Shown here one piece after another: positions 46,101 to 54,062 of a DNA stretch of 64,000 nt; positions within the stretch are counted from its first letter, which is position 1; every line of letters starts with the position of its first letter. The DNA lies in NCBI RefSeq assembly GCF_004027225.2, contig NC_044277.2, positions 98,019,552 through 98,083,551 on the forward strand, read 5' to 3'. This stretch comes from Strigops habroptila. Lineage: Eukaryota; Chordata; Aves; Psittaciformes; Psittacidae. The notes beneath the pieces are model-generated. The model did no database searches. It had not been told where the DNA came from and saw only the letters and a list, made by a program, of their open reading frames with translations. The position numbers were made by a program, and so were the translations under genes.

Positions 46101-49100
46101 ACCCCCTGCCACAGGCAGGGACACCTTCCACTAGAGCAGGTTGCTCTAAGCCCCATCCAACCTGGCCTTGAGCACTGCCAGGGATGGGGCAGCCACAGCT
46201 TCTCTGGGCAGACCTCTGGGTGAGGCTTGGATATCATCATCCGTGTCTCTGTCAGCTCCACCATCCGTTTGCTCAGGAACCTGAATTTGCTTCCCTTATT
46301 TGTACCATGTGTTCATAGTACTGCAGAAGCCTCTCTGGTGTCTGAGTAACCATCTTGGACCCCAAATACTCTTTTTTCCCTGTCCTTCCTATGTACCCTC
46401 CTGCGATAATTTTTTCCCCTGGTTGTGGATCTCTGGTGTTCCCATACTGAGTCTATCGCTGGGTTGAGACCTAGAAGAGAGCTGGGCTGAAGTTCAGAGC
46501 TTTGCAGAGCCATTTGGGTCCATTACTAGCTGCCTCTGCTTGGCTTGCCAAGACATCACCCTTATCCTGCTGAGCTCTGGCATGACCCTGTCTTTTCTGA
46601 CTAGCATGGGTCGCTGCCAGCTCCTGGCCACTGCCTGCAGTGAGCACAGTGAGAGCACCTGCCTCACTGGTGAGAGCCCATGGTCTAGGGTGGCAAGGAT
46701 GTGTCTCACTGCTCTGTGCTCTTCCCTTTCCTCCCCAGGGAGCTCAAACTGCGAAACTATGATCCCGAAGATGAGGAGCTGAAGAAGAGGAAGATGCCCC
46801 CGGCCAAGCCGGCCTCAGGTGGGTGCAACAGGGGGCGTGGGAGGTGACACAAGGAAGCACAACAGCAGAAGCGTTGCCAGAGGTGGTGCTGGTTGTGAGG
46901 CTCCCTCTGCTTTGCTCTGTTCTGGAGGCTTGCAGGCAAGGCAGATCATAGAATCACAGAATGGTTTGGGTTGGAAGGGACCTTAAAGCTCATCCAGTTC
47001 CAACCCCCTGCCACAGGCAGGGACACCTTCCACTAGAGCAGGTTGCTCCAAGCCCTGTCCAACCCGGCCTTGAACACTGCCAGGGATGGGGCAGCCACAG
47101 CTTCTCTGGGCAACCTGTGCCAGGGCCTCACCACCCTCACAGGGAAGAACTTCTTCCTCACATCTCATCTACATCTCCCCTCTGTCAGTTTAAAGCCATT
47201 CCCCTTTGTCCTGTCCCTACCTGCCCCTGTCAAAAACCCCTCTCTAGCTTTCTTGTTGGCCCCTTTAGGCACTGGAGCTGTTCTAAGGTGTCCTTAGAGC
47301 CTTGGTCTCCTCCAGGCTGAACCAGCCCAGCTCTCTCAGCCTGTCTCCATAGCAGAGGTGCTCCAGCCCTCAGAGCATCTTTGTGGCCTCCTCTGGACTA
47401 GCTCCAACAGCTCCACATCCTTCTTATGTTGGGGTCCCAGAGCGGGACACTGGATTACAGGGGGGCTCTCACAAGAGCAGAGTAGAGGGGGGAAAATCCC
47501 CTGCCTCACGCAGAGCCCTTTGCAGGGATTCACTGACTGCTGCGATGAGCCTCTCTTATAACAGCACATCCCATCTCCTTCCCATTCACCAGTCTCCCAC
47601 ACCAGCAGTGTTCCCTGAGAGAGTGAGGCAGTGCTTTTGGTTGTGAGGACAAAATAATCCAGCACAGGACTCTGCATCCAGCCAGCATGCTGCAGAGTGG
47701 ATGGGTTATACCTTTCCTTTCCAAAAATCAGGTGGCTTGGAAACCTCTGTGTTCCTGGTCACTCCAGCTGAAGGTTCAAAAGCCACTGGGACGTATTTTG
47801 GTAGTAGCTTGCTGGTATGAGGTGTTTAGGTTCTAGGAGACGAGTGTCTGCAGCCCTGGAGGGTGCTGGCATGCCTGAGCAGCCGTGGTGGGAGTGCCAG
47901 AGCTCTCCCACTGCTGCTGGGCGAGTGTGATGCTTGCGGCTCATGTTGCCTCATCATCCTCTCACCTGTGAGGACTGCACACCCTGTGTTGCACAAGTGG
48001 GGTGTGTGTCTGAGCACACCGGGTTCAGCCCCAAACCAAAGGGTTGACACTCAGAGGAGCCAAGCTCTTGCTGGAGGGTTCTGAAGGAGACTCGGGATGT
48101 TTTTTGTTTGATTTATCTTTAAACAAATATTAGTCATGAGTCCAGGGTGTTCAGTCTGCTATTTCCTAGCACTGAACCTCAGCACAGTTCTTGAGAGGGA
48201 GGCGAAGGGTAGAAGTTCCCTTGATCTTGAAGTATTGGGTCCTCCTGGAATAGATCTGTTTAAAAATGCCCTAAATCAAAAGGCTGCCTTTGGGAGCATG
48301 GCAGAGATCTGCTGACACTGTGCTTTCTTGGTCTGTTGTAAAAGTTTAAAACTTCCCCCGACTCTTCCCTGGAGTGTCATTTGGAATTGGGAACAGGAAT
48401 TTTGACTGTTTTCAGTAAAATGCACCCTCTCAGCCAGCCCTTCTTTGGAGCTGCAGTGCCCATTGGCTGCAGTTCCTGTGTCTGGAGCATCCAGCCTGTC
48501 TGTCCTTGGGCGCTTTGTGGGAGGGAGGAGGACAGAGGAGCTGGGGTTCAGTGTGGTTTCGTGTTAAATGTGCCTTGGGCATATGTGTTTGCTGGAGCAG
48601 GATTCCTGCCTCAGGGATGTGCTCCCTGATGCCCGCACCCCCTCCTTGCACAGATGCTGTGTTGAAGGATGGTGGGCTGTTTGCCATGCAAGCTTTGCCG
48701 TTATCCCTGGTATCTGCAGACCTTTATGTACGATCTGGGCTGGAGCTTGATTCCTTCAAGTTGTCTTAGATGGTGGCCTTGTAAATGAGTCACAGTGAGT
48801 CAAATGCTACTTGTGGGGCAGCTGGTCCCTGCAGGTCTTACGGAAAGAGGACTGGAACCCAGCAGATGACTTCTTGCTGCTGTTGCTGTTTGTGGCATTT
48901 AATGGTTGTTGGGTTTGCATCATTTTCAGGTGATTTTTGGGAGTCTCTGAAAGGGTTTGGGTGGTAGGAGTACACATCCTGCGTGTTCTCAGTTGTGTGT
49001 GCCATGCTCTTAAGGCAAAGATGTTCAAATGGGCTTTTGTGAACCAAGTCCAGAGCTCTGGTGGGTTTCCCTGTGGCTTGTCCTCTTGGTGTCCTGCTGC

Positions 49101-50216
49101 TGTGCCGTGTGCTGATGCTGATCTTTTTCCCCCATCTAGTGGAAGATAAGGTGAAGGACCAGCTGGAGGCTGCCAAGCCAGAGCCCATCATCGAGGAGGT
49201 GGTACGTATATTCCAAGTCACTCTGTGCCAGGTGCGTCTATCTGTGTCCAGGCTTTAACTTTGCCTGCAGCTCTCATTGGGTGTCTCCTCTTCCTCCCTA
49301 GGATCTGGCAAACCTGGCACCCAGGAAACCAGACTGGTGAGTGCCTGCAGAGCCCCGCTCTGGATAAAGGGGTGTTCGCATCAGCGGTGGGTTACTATTA
49401 TCTCTAGGTTGTCCAGGTTGGGTTAAAAGTGCTCGAAATGGGAAACCCAGCCCTGCTGTTCAGGAAGATGCAAAGCACGGGGCTGTCTTCCCTTTTCCTG
49501 CTTCCAGTAAGTGACTCTGCTGATCCCTCTGGGATGCTTGTCAGCATGGTGGCCTCAGTGACAAGGGATGTTCAGGGCGTTGAGTAGTTTGCCCATCAGT
49601 GTTCCCCTGATAGGAGACATACGCTGCTCCATGGTGCTCACAGGAGAGAGAAGGAGTTTCTCTTCCTCTGGGAAAAGTGTAACGTAGCCCTTGTGTTCAC
49701 ATCTGCCTGGGGTGAGGATTTGTTCTGACATTGTCACTCTCCTCTCCAGGGATTTGAAGCGAGATGTAGCGAAGAAACTGGAGAAGCTGGAGAAGAGGAC
49801 GCAGAGAGCCATCGCTGAGCTGATAAGTGCGTTGTGGTGCCACAGGGATGGTATGGGGCGGGTCACCAGTTGTTCCAAAGGGATTACACAATCCATGCTG
49901 GGAGCTCGGTGTCTTGCTGTTGGGCCAGGGAGGCACTGGCAGAGTTTGATTTCTTTCCCAAAAGGGTCTGTGAAACTGTTGGTCCCAGTAGTTTCCCCGA
50001 GGCTGCATGCACACTTGGCTTGTGTGGCAGGGAGGGGTGGTTTGTGGGCTCAGGGGCTGCAGTTCACATCCTCTGCCATGTAGGTTCCCCAGTACAGCTG
50101 ATTTATCGCTAAGCCACTGCTCTTTTTCACTTGCAGGAGAGCGGTTGAAAGGGCAAGAGGAGGAGCTGGCATCTGCTGTTGGGTCAGCAAAGCAGGAGGG
50201 AAGTGACTCTGACTGA
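4062..50216 (+). CDS. CCDC12: CCDC12 complete coding region, 7 exons, 176 aa
   Basis: Join 4062-4187, 34409-34479, 46739-46818, 49140-49201, 49302-49336, 49750-49826 and 50137-50216 (531 nt with stop). CCDC12 is a small nuclear Cwf18-family protein found in activated spliceosomes, so it acts in pre-mRNA splicing. The N-terminus is Ala/Gly/Glu-rich (1-18). It is followed by a charged helix (about 19-40, [18 protein letters not shown]), an acidic linker (43-64), the conserved [15 protein letters not shown] segment (about 68-83), [21 protein letters not shown] (about 105-125), a second coiled coil ([19 protein letters not shown], about 126-144) and an acidic tail ending GSDSD. The human protein, from memory, is about 166 residues and collinear. 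All exon phases (0, 2, 1, 0, 2, 1) join without a break and all introns are GT-AG. I see no frameshift or missing segment, so this is an intact gene. The only uncertain border is the exon 1 donor. Confidence 0.95.
4188..6642. other. CCDC12 intron 1, 5' part, G-skewed then unique
   Basis: From 4188 to about 4720 the plus strand is strongly enriched in G over C (gtgtgtgggg-type sequence). Beyond that it is ordinary unique intron sequence. I see no exon. A run of 21 C at 6455-6475 stands alone. Confidence 0.75.
6455..6475 (+). repeat. Homopolymer of 21 C
   Basis: An uninterrupted run of 21 C follows tgtt. The length may vary between individuals or be a sequencing estimate. Confidence 0.95.
6643..7063 (-). 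mobile_element. CR1 LINE 3' end, internally deleted
   Basis: It starts at the tail (atagaatcacagaatgg) and reads back through the 3' UTR and the end of ORF2. At about 6940 the sequence jumps from cttgtcaaaagtccctc directly to ttatgtcagggcc, so about 200 bp present in fuller copies (for example 46946-47525) is missing. Confidence 0.95.
7064..8256. other. CCDC12 intron 1, unique sequence
   Basis: No repeat, exon or RNA gene that I can recognise. Confidence 0.6.
8257..8836 (+). mobile_element. CR1 LINE 3' end
   Basis: The 5'-truncated copy covers the end of ORF2, the 3' UTR and the tail (ccattctgtgattctatga). Open frames on its minus strand are antisense shadows. Confidence 0.96.
8909..8935 (+). 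repeat. C12-A15 homopolymer pair
   Basis: Twelve C are followed by fifteen A, then a CAAACC-type A/C-rich stretch to about 8965. It lies about 70 bp after the CR1 tail. Confidence 0.9.
9788..10005 (-). mobile_element. CR1 LINE 3' tail fragment
   Basis: The tail and 3' UTR are present (cataggatcccagaatgg...). About 13 bp (gtccaacctggcc) is missing at 9900, and homology ends after tctcatctaaaatgg. Confidence 0.93.
10006..11829. other. CCDC12 intron 1, unique sequence
   Basis: Nothing recognisable. Short open frames only. Confidence 0.6.
11830..12096 (+). mobile_element. CR1 ORF2 C-terminal fragment lacking the 3' tail
   Basis: Plus-strand translation gives the end of the CR1 reverse transcriptase ([20 protein letters not shown], then [13 protein letters not shown] and [12 protein letters not shown]). 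The copy stops near 12096 without the 3' UTR or ATTCTATG tail, so it is truncated at both ends. Confidence 0.88.
12097..17553. other. CCDC12 intron 1, 5.5 kb without recognisable repeats
   Basis: This is the longest stretch in the first half of the window without CR1. It contains a 222-codon plus-strand open frame from an ATG at 15257 to 15925, with a hydrophobic segment near its middle and a moderately GC-rich start. I have no homology for it and another frame is open on the opposite strand, so I do not call a gene. Confidence 0.55.
17554..17855 (-). mobile_element. CR1 LINE 3' end, short
   Basis: The tail (atagaatcagggaatgg) and 3' UTR end after cttgtcaaaagcccctcc. The truncation point coincides with a 10-bp inverted repeat at 17853-17880. 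Confidence 0.95.
18589..19096 (+). mobile_element. CR1 LINE 3' end
   Basis: The copy runs from gcagtcctgcatccagctct in ORF2 to a decayed tail (ccattt agtattct). Confidence 0.95.
19920..20493 (+). mobile_element. CR1 LINE 3' end, older subfamily
   Basis: The ORF2 end ([20 protein letters not shown]) is followed by a different 3' UTR: the segment ggacttggcagtgctgggtt and aatgatctcaatggtctttt precede aaatgattctatgat. The copy at 39400-39666 and the short one at 57068-57149 share this 3' UTR type. Confidence 0.93.
20494..21125. other. CCDC12 intron 1, unique sequence
   Basis: Nothing recognisable. Confidence 0.6.
21126..21510 (-). mobile_element. Internally deleted CR1: tail joined to ORF2 reverse transcriptase
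   Basis: The first 40 bp are the CR1 tail (atagaatcctagaatggttt...gaagggac). They are joined directly to sequence that, read on the minus strand, encodes the reverse transcriptase C-terminal part in shifted frames: ECTLSK-like [14 protein letters not shown], then [17 protein letters not shown]. The 3' UTR and the end of ORF2 are missing. Confidence 0.9.
21511..22584. other. CCDC12 intron 1, unique sequence
   Basis: Nothing recognisable. Confidence 0.6.
22585..23068 (-). mobile_element. CR1 LINE 3' end
   Basis: The copy runs from the tail (catagaatcctggaatgg) through the 3' UTR to the ORF2 end. Several short gaps are present near 22780 and 22980. Confidence 0.95.
23069..25879. other. CCDC12 intron 1, unique A/T-rich sequence
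   Basis: No exon or CR1 copy recognised. A run of eight A interrupted by G near 24360 is the only simple sequence. Confidence 0.55.
25880..26400 (+). mobile_element. Ancient CR1-like ORF2 (reverse transcriptase) remnant
   Basis: The DNA shows the diagnostic order of old amniote CR1/L3-type ORF2: cacctaggaatcctaaaat, then caaagaactggaagagtgct followed by aataaaacacc, then ggttaaaaattacaac, aatgggtaaccgatag and aaggaatcatcatgtgg. These are the P-x-x-W-K-x-A-N, bridging and T-D-R segments of the reverse transcriptase. All frames are broken by stops and indels, so it is far older than the avian CR1 tails around it. No 3' UTR is attached. Confidence 0.65.
26401..27032. other. CCDC12 intron 1, unique sequence
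   Basis: Nothing recognisable. Confidence 0.55.
27033..27540 (-). mobile_element. CR1 LINE 3' end, joined to a distant ORF2 piece
   Basis: The tail is decayed (cttagaatggtttggg). The 3' UTR and ORF2 end are well kept up to caggactgcaggggggg, where the sequence changes abruptly to the CR1 ORF2 segment at 27541-27900 in the same orientation. Confidence 0.95.
27541..27900 (-). mobile_element. CR1 ORF2 segment between endonuclease and reverse transcriptase
   Basis: Minus-strand translation from 27833 reads [19 protein letters not shown], then [20 protein letters not shown] and [20 protein letters not shown]. This is the CR1 ORF2 linker following the endonuclease domain (family pattern W-x-N-K-E-x-L...K-K-E-x-Y-x-x-W). 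An 82-codon frame is still open. Together with 27033-27540 it forms a CR1 copy lacking the reverse transcriptase domain. Confidence 0.85.
27901..31376. other. CCDC12 intron 1, unique sequence
   Basis: About 3.5 kb with no recognisable exon, RNA gene or mobile element. Confidence 0.55.
31377..31550 (-). mobile_element. CR1 LINE tail, internally deleted
   Basis: The tail (cagaatcctagaatgg) continues to ctagaccagg at 31470 and then jumps to tgctctcatctgggctcgct and ccacatccttcttatattgg, omitting most of the 3' UTR. Confidence 0.9.
31551..33128. other. CCDC12 intron 1, unique A/T-rich sequence
   Basis: Weak CR1-like phrases (for example aactttgaatactgtgtgg near 32149) may be very old LINE debris, but I cannot delimit an element. 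Confidence 0.45.
33129..33308 (+). mobile_element. CR1 LINE 3' tail, 5'-truncated
   Basis: It starts at ggttgcccagagaagctgtg and ends in ccattctgtgatgctatgat + tctatga. Confidence 0.95.
33309..34408. other. 3' end of CCDC12 intron 1
   Basis: Unique sequence with no repeat recognised, up to the exon 2 acceptor. Confidence 0.65.
34409..34479 (+). CDS. CCDC12: CCDC12 exon 2 (residues 43-66)
   Basis: The acceptor is ...ctcctttcag at 34408. The exon reads [19 protein letters not shown] and then AVKH, and donates at CACAA|gtaatt. It is the acidic linker that follows the first helix in vertebrate CCDC12 and is the least conserved part of the protein. The lysine codon AAG is split across the intron. 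Reading on into the intron gives AAG TAA at once, so retention of intron 2 would stop translation at residue 66. Confidence 0.9.
34480..35175. other. 5' part of CCDC12 intron 2
   Basis: Unique sequence. It begins gtaattatttatttatt directly at the donor. Confidence 0.65.
35176..35749 (+). mobile_element. CR1 LINE 3' end
   Basis: The ORF2 end, complete 3' UTR and tail (ccattctaggattatatga) are present. Confidence 0.96.
35750..39399. other. CCDC12 intron 2, unique sequence
   Basis: About 3.6 kb without CR1. It includes a slightly GC-richer patch near 37550-37740 and a run of 13 G at 37811-37823. No exon recognised. Confidence 0.55.
37811..37823 (+). repeat. Homopolymer of 13 G
   Basis: An uninterrupted G run between gggctt and aataatc. 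Confidence 0.9.
39400..39666 (-). mobile_element. CR1 LINE 3' end, older subfamily
   Basis: The tail is atagaattataggattgttt. The 3' UTR carries ccaagcactgccaagtccac, the same type as 19920-20493. It ends at cctcttgtcctata. Confidence 0.93.
39726..39756. repeat. Perfect 14-bp inverted repeat with 3-nt loop
   Basis: The arms aaagcagacacaag (39726-39739) and cttgtgtctgcttt (39743-39756) are exact reverse complements around ttg. It lies 60 bp beyond the CR1 copy at 39400-39666 and is not part of it. Confidence 0.95.
39757..40524. other. CCDC12 intron 2, unique sequence
   Basis: Nothing recognisable. An A-rich run lies near 40498-40508, just before the next CR1. Confidence 0.6.
40525..40857 (+). 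mobile_element. CR1 LINE 3' end with 4-5-bp diagnostic insertion
   Basis: The 3' UTR and tail (ccattctaggattctatga) are present. Unlike most copies here it reads ggttggacacaggggcttgg (40731-40750), an insertion shared with the copy at 53147. Confidence 0.96.
40858..41789. other. CCDC12 intron 2, unique sequence
   Basis: It contains a 23-bp near-tandem direct repeat (atgaagcagaggagagtcca) at about 41517-41565. No exon recognised. Confidence 0.55.
41790..41960 (+). mobile_element. Possible ancient CR1 ORF2 fragment
   Basis: The stretch aaaccagatggtatttctcc followed by agggttttggaaaagaagtt resembles the CR1 segment encoding P-D-G-I-H-P-x-V-L-K-E; here the plus frame reads [13 protein letters not shown]. 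The match is short and decayed. Confidence 0.35.
41961..44212. other. CCDC12 intron 2, unique sequence
   Basis: A 141-codon plus frame (42418-42843) includes a cysteine-rich hydrophobic stretch, but it has no homology I know. Nothing else recognised. Confidence 0.5.
44213..44293 (-). mobile_element. CR1 tail fragment (about 80 bp)
   Basis: Only the tail and the first part of the 3' UTR are left (cagaatcatagaatcacaga to ggcaggaacacc). Confidence 0.92.
44294..46050. other. CCDC12 intron 2, unique sequence
   Basis: Nothing recognisable. Confidence 0.55.
46051..46210 (-). mobile_element. CR1 LINE 3' tail fragment
   Basis: The tail is decayed (catagaatcgtaaaatcc). The 3' UTR runs to cttctctgggca and then breaks off. 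Confidence 0.93.
46211..46738. other. 3' end of CCDC12 intron 2
   Basis: Unique sequence leading to the exon 3 acceptor. Confidence 0.65.
46739..46818 (+). CDS. CCDC12: CCDC12 exon 3 (residues 66-93)
   Basis: The acceptor is ...ttcctccccag at 46738. The exon encodes [18 protein letters not shown] then MPPAKPAS, and donates at TCAG|gtgggt. The [13 protein letters not shown] block is among the most conserved segments of the Cwf18 family. Phase 2 in and phase 1 out match the flanking exons. Confidence 0.95.
46946..47525 (-). mobile_element. CR1 LINE 3' end (intron 3)
   Basis: One of the fullest copies: tail (catagaatcacagaatgg), 3' UTR and ORF2 end. It lies 128 bp after exon 3. Confidence 0.96.
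47526..49139. other. CCDC12 intron 3, remainder
   Basis: Unique sequence. No further exon was found between exons 3 and 4, and the phases join directly. Confidence 0.7.
49140..49201 (+). CDS. CCDC12: CCDC12 exon 4 (residues 93-113)
   Basis: The acceptor is ...ttcccccatctag at 49139. The exon encodes [16 protein letters not shown] then IIEEV, with a strong donor GTG|gtacgt. It is nearly identical to the human segment [21 protein letters not shown]. The following intron is only 100 bp. Confidence 0.96.
49302..49336 (+). CDS. CCDC12: CCDC12 exon 5, 35-nt micro-exon (residues 114-125)
   Basis: This very short exon encodes [12 protein letters not shown], a stretch I recall as identical in human. 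The acceptor is ...cttcctccctag and the donor is TG|gtgagt. The tryptophan codon is split. Skipping it would shift the frame, because 35 is not a multiple of three. Confidence 0.95.
49750..49826 (+). CDS. CCDC12: CCDC12 exon 6 (residues 125-151)
   Basis: The acceptor is ...actctcctctccag at 49749. The exon encodes [19 protein letters not shown] then AIAELI, the second coiled coil, and donates at ATAA|gtgcgt. It is almost unchanged from mammals. Confidence 0.95.
50137..50216 (+). CDS. CCDC12: CCDC12 exon 7, C-terminus and stop
   Basis: The acceptor is ...tttttcacttgcag at 50136. The exon encodes [15 protein letters not shown] then [11 protein letters not shown] and a TGA at 50214-50216. The acidic serine/aspartate tail is typical of CCDC12. 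The final dozen residues vary between vertebrates, so the end is supported by frame continuity more than by identity. Confidence 0.93.
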
Positions 50217-50695
50217 GGAGGTCCATCTACCAGCCTCGGGCTTGGGATCTGCTTCTGCCGGCAATGCTGATCCCGTTGCTCTCAGGTAGAGGCACCTTGT
50301 TGGGACATGCTGCTCACCAGCCCTTAGAGAGCCACGACCATTTCCTAGGGGACTGATTCTCCTCTTCCTGCACAGAGATGCCTTTTTCAAGGTGCTCCTT
50401 TCTGTAGAAGAGCTGGTGAAACTGCCATGTGGGGAACAAAGAGGTCTTTTTCCCTGGGGGAACATCCATGGTCAGACCCAGTATGTGCAGAGTAACTCTC
50501 CTGGAAGTGGCTGAGTGGCTCGGGATCCGCTCGCTGCTTGGTGTTAACTTGGGGTTTGTTCTGCTCCTGGAAGTTTCCCGATCCTCCAGGCTGTGCAGCA
50601 TGTCTATGTATGTACAACTCTTCTATATATTTTGTAATTGTCAAAGTTTTGTTGTTAACAGATCTTTTAATAATAAAACAGTCCTACAGTGGAAG
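50217..50695 (+). other. CCDC12: CCDC12 3' untranslated region
   Basis: The sequence runs from the stop codon to a cleavage site that I place near 50690-50700 from the hexamer position. The last 100 bases are A/T-rich. The 3' end is an estimate. Confidence 0.75.
50672..50677 (+). terminator. CCDC12 poly(A) signal AATAAA
   Basis: A canonical AATAAA lies 456 bases after the stop codon. A T/G-rich stretch (ttgtcacttgttctg) about 22-37 bases downstream fits the downstream element. It is the only canonical hexamer between the stop codon and the CR1 copy that begins at about 50738. Confidence 0.85.
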
Positions 50696-50737
50696 AAATT
50701 GTCACTTGTTCTGCAGAGGACTGGGTAGAGGCAGCTC

Positions 50738-51285
50738 ATAGAATCCTTGAACACTGCCAGGGATGGGGCAGCCACAGCTTCTCTGGGCAGCCTGTGCCAG
50801 GGCCTCACCACCCTCACAGGGAAGAACTTCTGCCCAGTAGCTCATCTAAATCTCCCCCTCTGTCAGTTTAAAGCCATTTCCCCTTGTCCTGTCCCTACCT
50901 GCCCTTGTCAAAAGCCCCTCTCCAGATTTCTTGTCAGCCCCTTTAGGCACTGGAAGCTGCTTTAAGGTGTCCCCGGAGCCTTCTCTTCTCCAGGCTGAAC
51001 AACCCCAGCTGTCTCAGCCTGTCTCCATAGCAGAGGTGCTCCAGCCCTCGGAGCATCTTCTTGGCCTCCTCTGGACTCATTCGTGCAAGTCCACGTCCTT
51101 CTTATGTTGGGGCCCCAGAGGTGGACGCAGGACTGCGGAGGGGGGTCTCTCCAGAGCAGAGTAGAGGGGGAGAATCCCCTCCCTTGACTTGCTGGTCACG
51201 CTGCTGGTGATGCAGCCCAGGACACGGTTGGTTTCTGGGTTGCAAGCACACACTGCTAGGTCGTGGTGAGCTTCTTGTCAACAAA
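50738..51285 (-). mobile_element. CR1 LINE 3' end with a gap next to the tail
   Basis: Only catagaatcc of the tail remains before ttgaacactgccagggatgg, so about 110 bp has been lost. The copy then runs through the ORF2 end into earlier ORF2 (cacggttggtttctgggttg). It begins about 60 bp after the CCDC12 poly(A) signal. Confidence 0.95.
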
Positions 51286-53146
51286 GTTCACCTCCTCTCC
51301 TGTCTGTGGGGACTTCAGACCACTGTTTGCTACTCCCTGTCCCATTTGCTTCCCTAGAATGGGCGGCAGCAGGCTTTGAGGTGGCTGAGCTTGTAGCTAC
51401 AGCAGGTCTAAGCACAACTTCTGGGCCATGAATGGGGTGACCTGGGGTGATGCCAACCCTATGTGGCTGGAAGAAGCAAGGGGGTGGGATGCTGCAAAGC
51501 TCACCCTGTACTTTCTCCAGAAACCTTTGCTGTGCCTCTGGGAGGCCTTAAAGGGTGGGTGTCTTGGCCAGGCCTGAAGAGGCTCCTGAGTCCTCTGTGC
51601 TTGGTTCAAAGTGTTTTTTTCTTGAGGTAATGCATCTGGGGCATATGCCTTTGACAGCATTGACAGAAGAGTTCACCTGTGATAAAAATAACTGTTCCTG
51701 TCAATGCACACATCCTGCTGGTTTTAAAAGCCTGTTGAAAAGAGCTGCTGGAGGGGGAGAGGTTCTTTATGTGGCAGCAGCCTGCGTTGGAGGGGGGTGT
51801 CATTTCTGCCCTCATGCCTGCTGGAGCCTTGGTGGCTGGAGTGGCCATCTCTGATTGTCCCCAGCTGGACCAGGTCCCCATGCAGGACATGATCAGTCCC
51901 AGCCACGCTAAATACAGACTCATTGGCACTTGTCCCTCTGCCAGATCTGCTGCTACTGCCAAACCGCTCTGTGGTTGCACGTGGTGAGTACATCTGAGGG
52001 GCTTTCCACCTGCAAGCGCCACCTTCCTGATTCCAGATAAAGGGCAAGGAGCAAAGAGCTGGTGAAATGCTCTCTTGTTCCTCCAGCTTCCAGGCACAAA
52101 TGGCTGCTTAAAGCCTCCCTCCTCAGCTGCCTCCCCTCTCCCTTGATGTGCTGGTTCCTGGTGTTTGCAGCTGTCCCTACTGCATCCTCTGCTCAGGCTG
52201 GTGTTTGTCACCCCTTGGAGGGGCCCTTTCGTGGTTCATGGGGCCAACAAAGAGATGGAAATCCACGGAGCGAGGGCTGATCCATACCCACCTGGCCAGT
52301 GAGTATCCAGCACCAGGCTCCAGTATTGAGTGTGGCTGTGGATTCCCTCTGGGCTCTCTAGTGGGAAAGCTGTGAGGGTGAAAGCCCAGCCATCTTCCTG
52401 AGTGTCATTTTTGCCTTTTTTTTTTTTTTACTGTTTTGCTCTATTTTTTCCCTGTACAGGAGGCAGCCAAGTGCCCCTCACCCATGTTTGTGGGCAAGAA
52501 AGCCAAGATCTACCATAGATGTAAAGGTGCCACATAGATGCAGGTTGGTACTGCATGTCATGGGTGCTCCTGTCCAGGTAACACTGTTGTGGGTCCATCA
52601 TGGAAAACGGGGGTGCATCTGCTCTACAGGACATGTCTCTACAAGTGACATCCTTGGCACCGGGCAGAGCACGTGATGATGTTTCAAAGATGCTTAAAAA
52701 TGAAAAGGACCTTCAACTCATAACAGTCTCCAACACCAAAACGGAGCTATGGAACAAGATGAGTATTTGGTGATCGTGGGTGTTTATAGTTAGTAATGAC
52801 CCATCACACACCTTAATGTGCATTTCTCCATCGGTAGGGAAATCAAGGACTGTGAACATGCATCCCCCAAATAGCTAAAGCCTTGTCTCTGTGAAATGCC
52901 CTGTAGATGTCAGCAAATCTCTGCATAAAACCTTGCTGCATCCAATCCCAGTACCTGCACCCTGCACAAAGCCGAGTTCTGCATCGCTAGCAGCTGCTTC
53001 AGCTGGGATGTGGCCGTGCTCCTCTGTTTGTCTGACTGTGTGTTACCCATGCAACCCTTCCTTTCCCTCTGGACCCAGGCTGATGGCCTCTGCTTTGAAA
53101 TACGTGTCCGATATAAATACGAACACAACATGCAGGGGGCAGATAG
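51286..53146. other. Intergenic, nothing recognised
   Basis: It contains short open frames (for example 51606-52211 minus and 51769-51987 plus) with no family resemblance, and a T13 run near 52418-52430. Confidence 0.5.
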
Positions 53147-53732
53147 AGAATCATAAAATCACAGACTGATTTGGGTTGGAAGGGGCCTTAAAGACCATCG
53201 AGTTCCAACCCCCTGCCACGGGCAGGGACACCTTCCACTAGAGCAGGTTGCTCCAAGCCCCTGTGTCCAACCTGGCCTTGAACACTGCCAGGGATGGGGC
53301 AGCCACAGCTTCTCTGGGCAACCTGTGCCAGGGCCTCACCACCCTCACAGGCAAGAGCTTCTTCCTCACATCTCATCTAAATCTCCCCTCTGTCAGTTTA
53401 AAGCCATCCCCCTTGTCCTGTCCCTGCCTGCCCTTGTCAAAAGCCCCTCTCCAGCTTTCTTGTCGGCACTTTTGGGCATTGGAAGCTGCTCTAAGGTCTC
53501 CTAACATCCTTCTCTCCTCCAGGCTGAGCAAGACCAGCTCTCTCAGCCTGTCTCCGTAGCAGAGGTGCTCCAGCCTTCAGAGCATCTTTGTGGCGTCCTC
53601 TGGACTCACTCGAACAGCTCCACGTCCTTCTTATGTTGGGGCCCCAAGAGGTGGATGCAGGACTGCAGGGGGAGGTCTCATGAGAACAGAGCAGAGGGGG
53701 AGAATCCTCCTTCTGCTTTGCAACAGTGGGAA
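53147..53732 (-). mobile_element. CR1 LINE 3' end with diagnostic insertion
   Basis: It has the tail (agaatcataaaatcacaga), 3' UTR and ORF2 end. It carries ccaagcccctgtgtccaacc at 53254-53273, the same insertion as the copy at 40525. Confidence 0.96.
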
Positions 53733-54062
53733 GCAGAAGTCCCTCCATGACTTTAATACCCTTTAAAACGCCTCTGGTTGCAAGTACAGCTTCCCAGAGC
53801 AAACCTGTGCTCCACCTAGCAGCAGAAGCATCCTTCTTCTCAGCCCTAGGCTGTTGTTTTTTGAGCTCATTTGCAGTAGTGTTTCAACTCCCTAAAAAAA
53901 TTTAAACAATTAAAAGCTGCTTTTCTTGTGCGAGGAAAAATTCTTGAAGGGATCATTTTTGCTCTTTCAGCTCTCCATGAAAATGTAATTTGGAAATGCA
54001 AAATCGAAGCATTTCCTTCTAGGACAAGCCAAAATAAAGCATATTGACTTTTCCCTTTCCCA
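53733..54062. other. Intergenic, unique sequence
   Basis: Nothing recognisable. Confidence 0.6.

Noticed and set aside
51606..52211. 201-codon minus-strand frame downstream of CCDC12
   Set aside because: No recognisable domain, no fit to PTH1R, no splice pattern, and a competing plus-strand frame (51769-51987).
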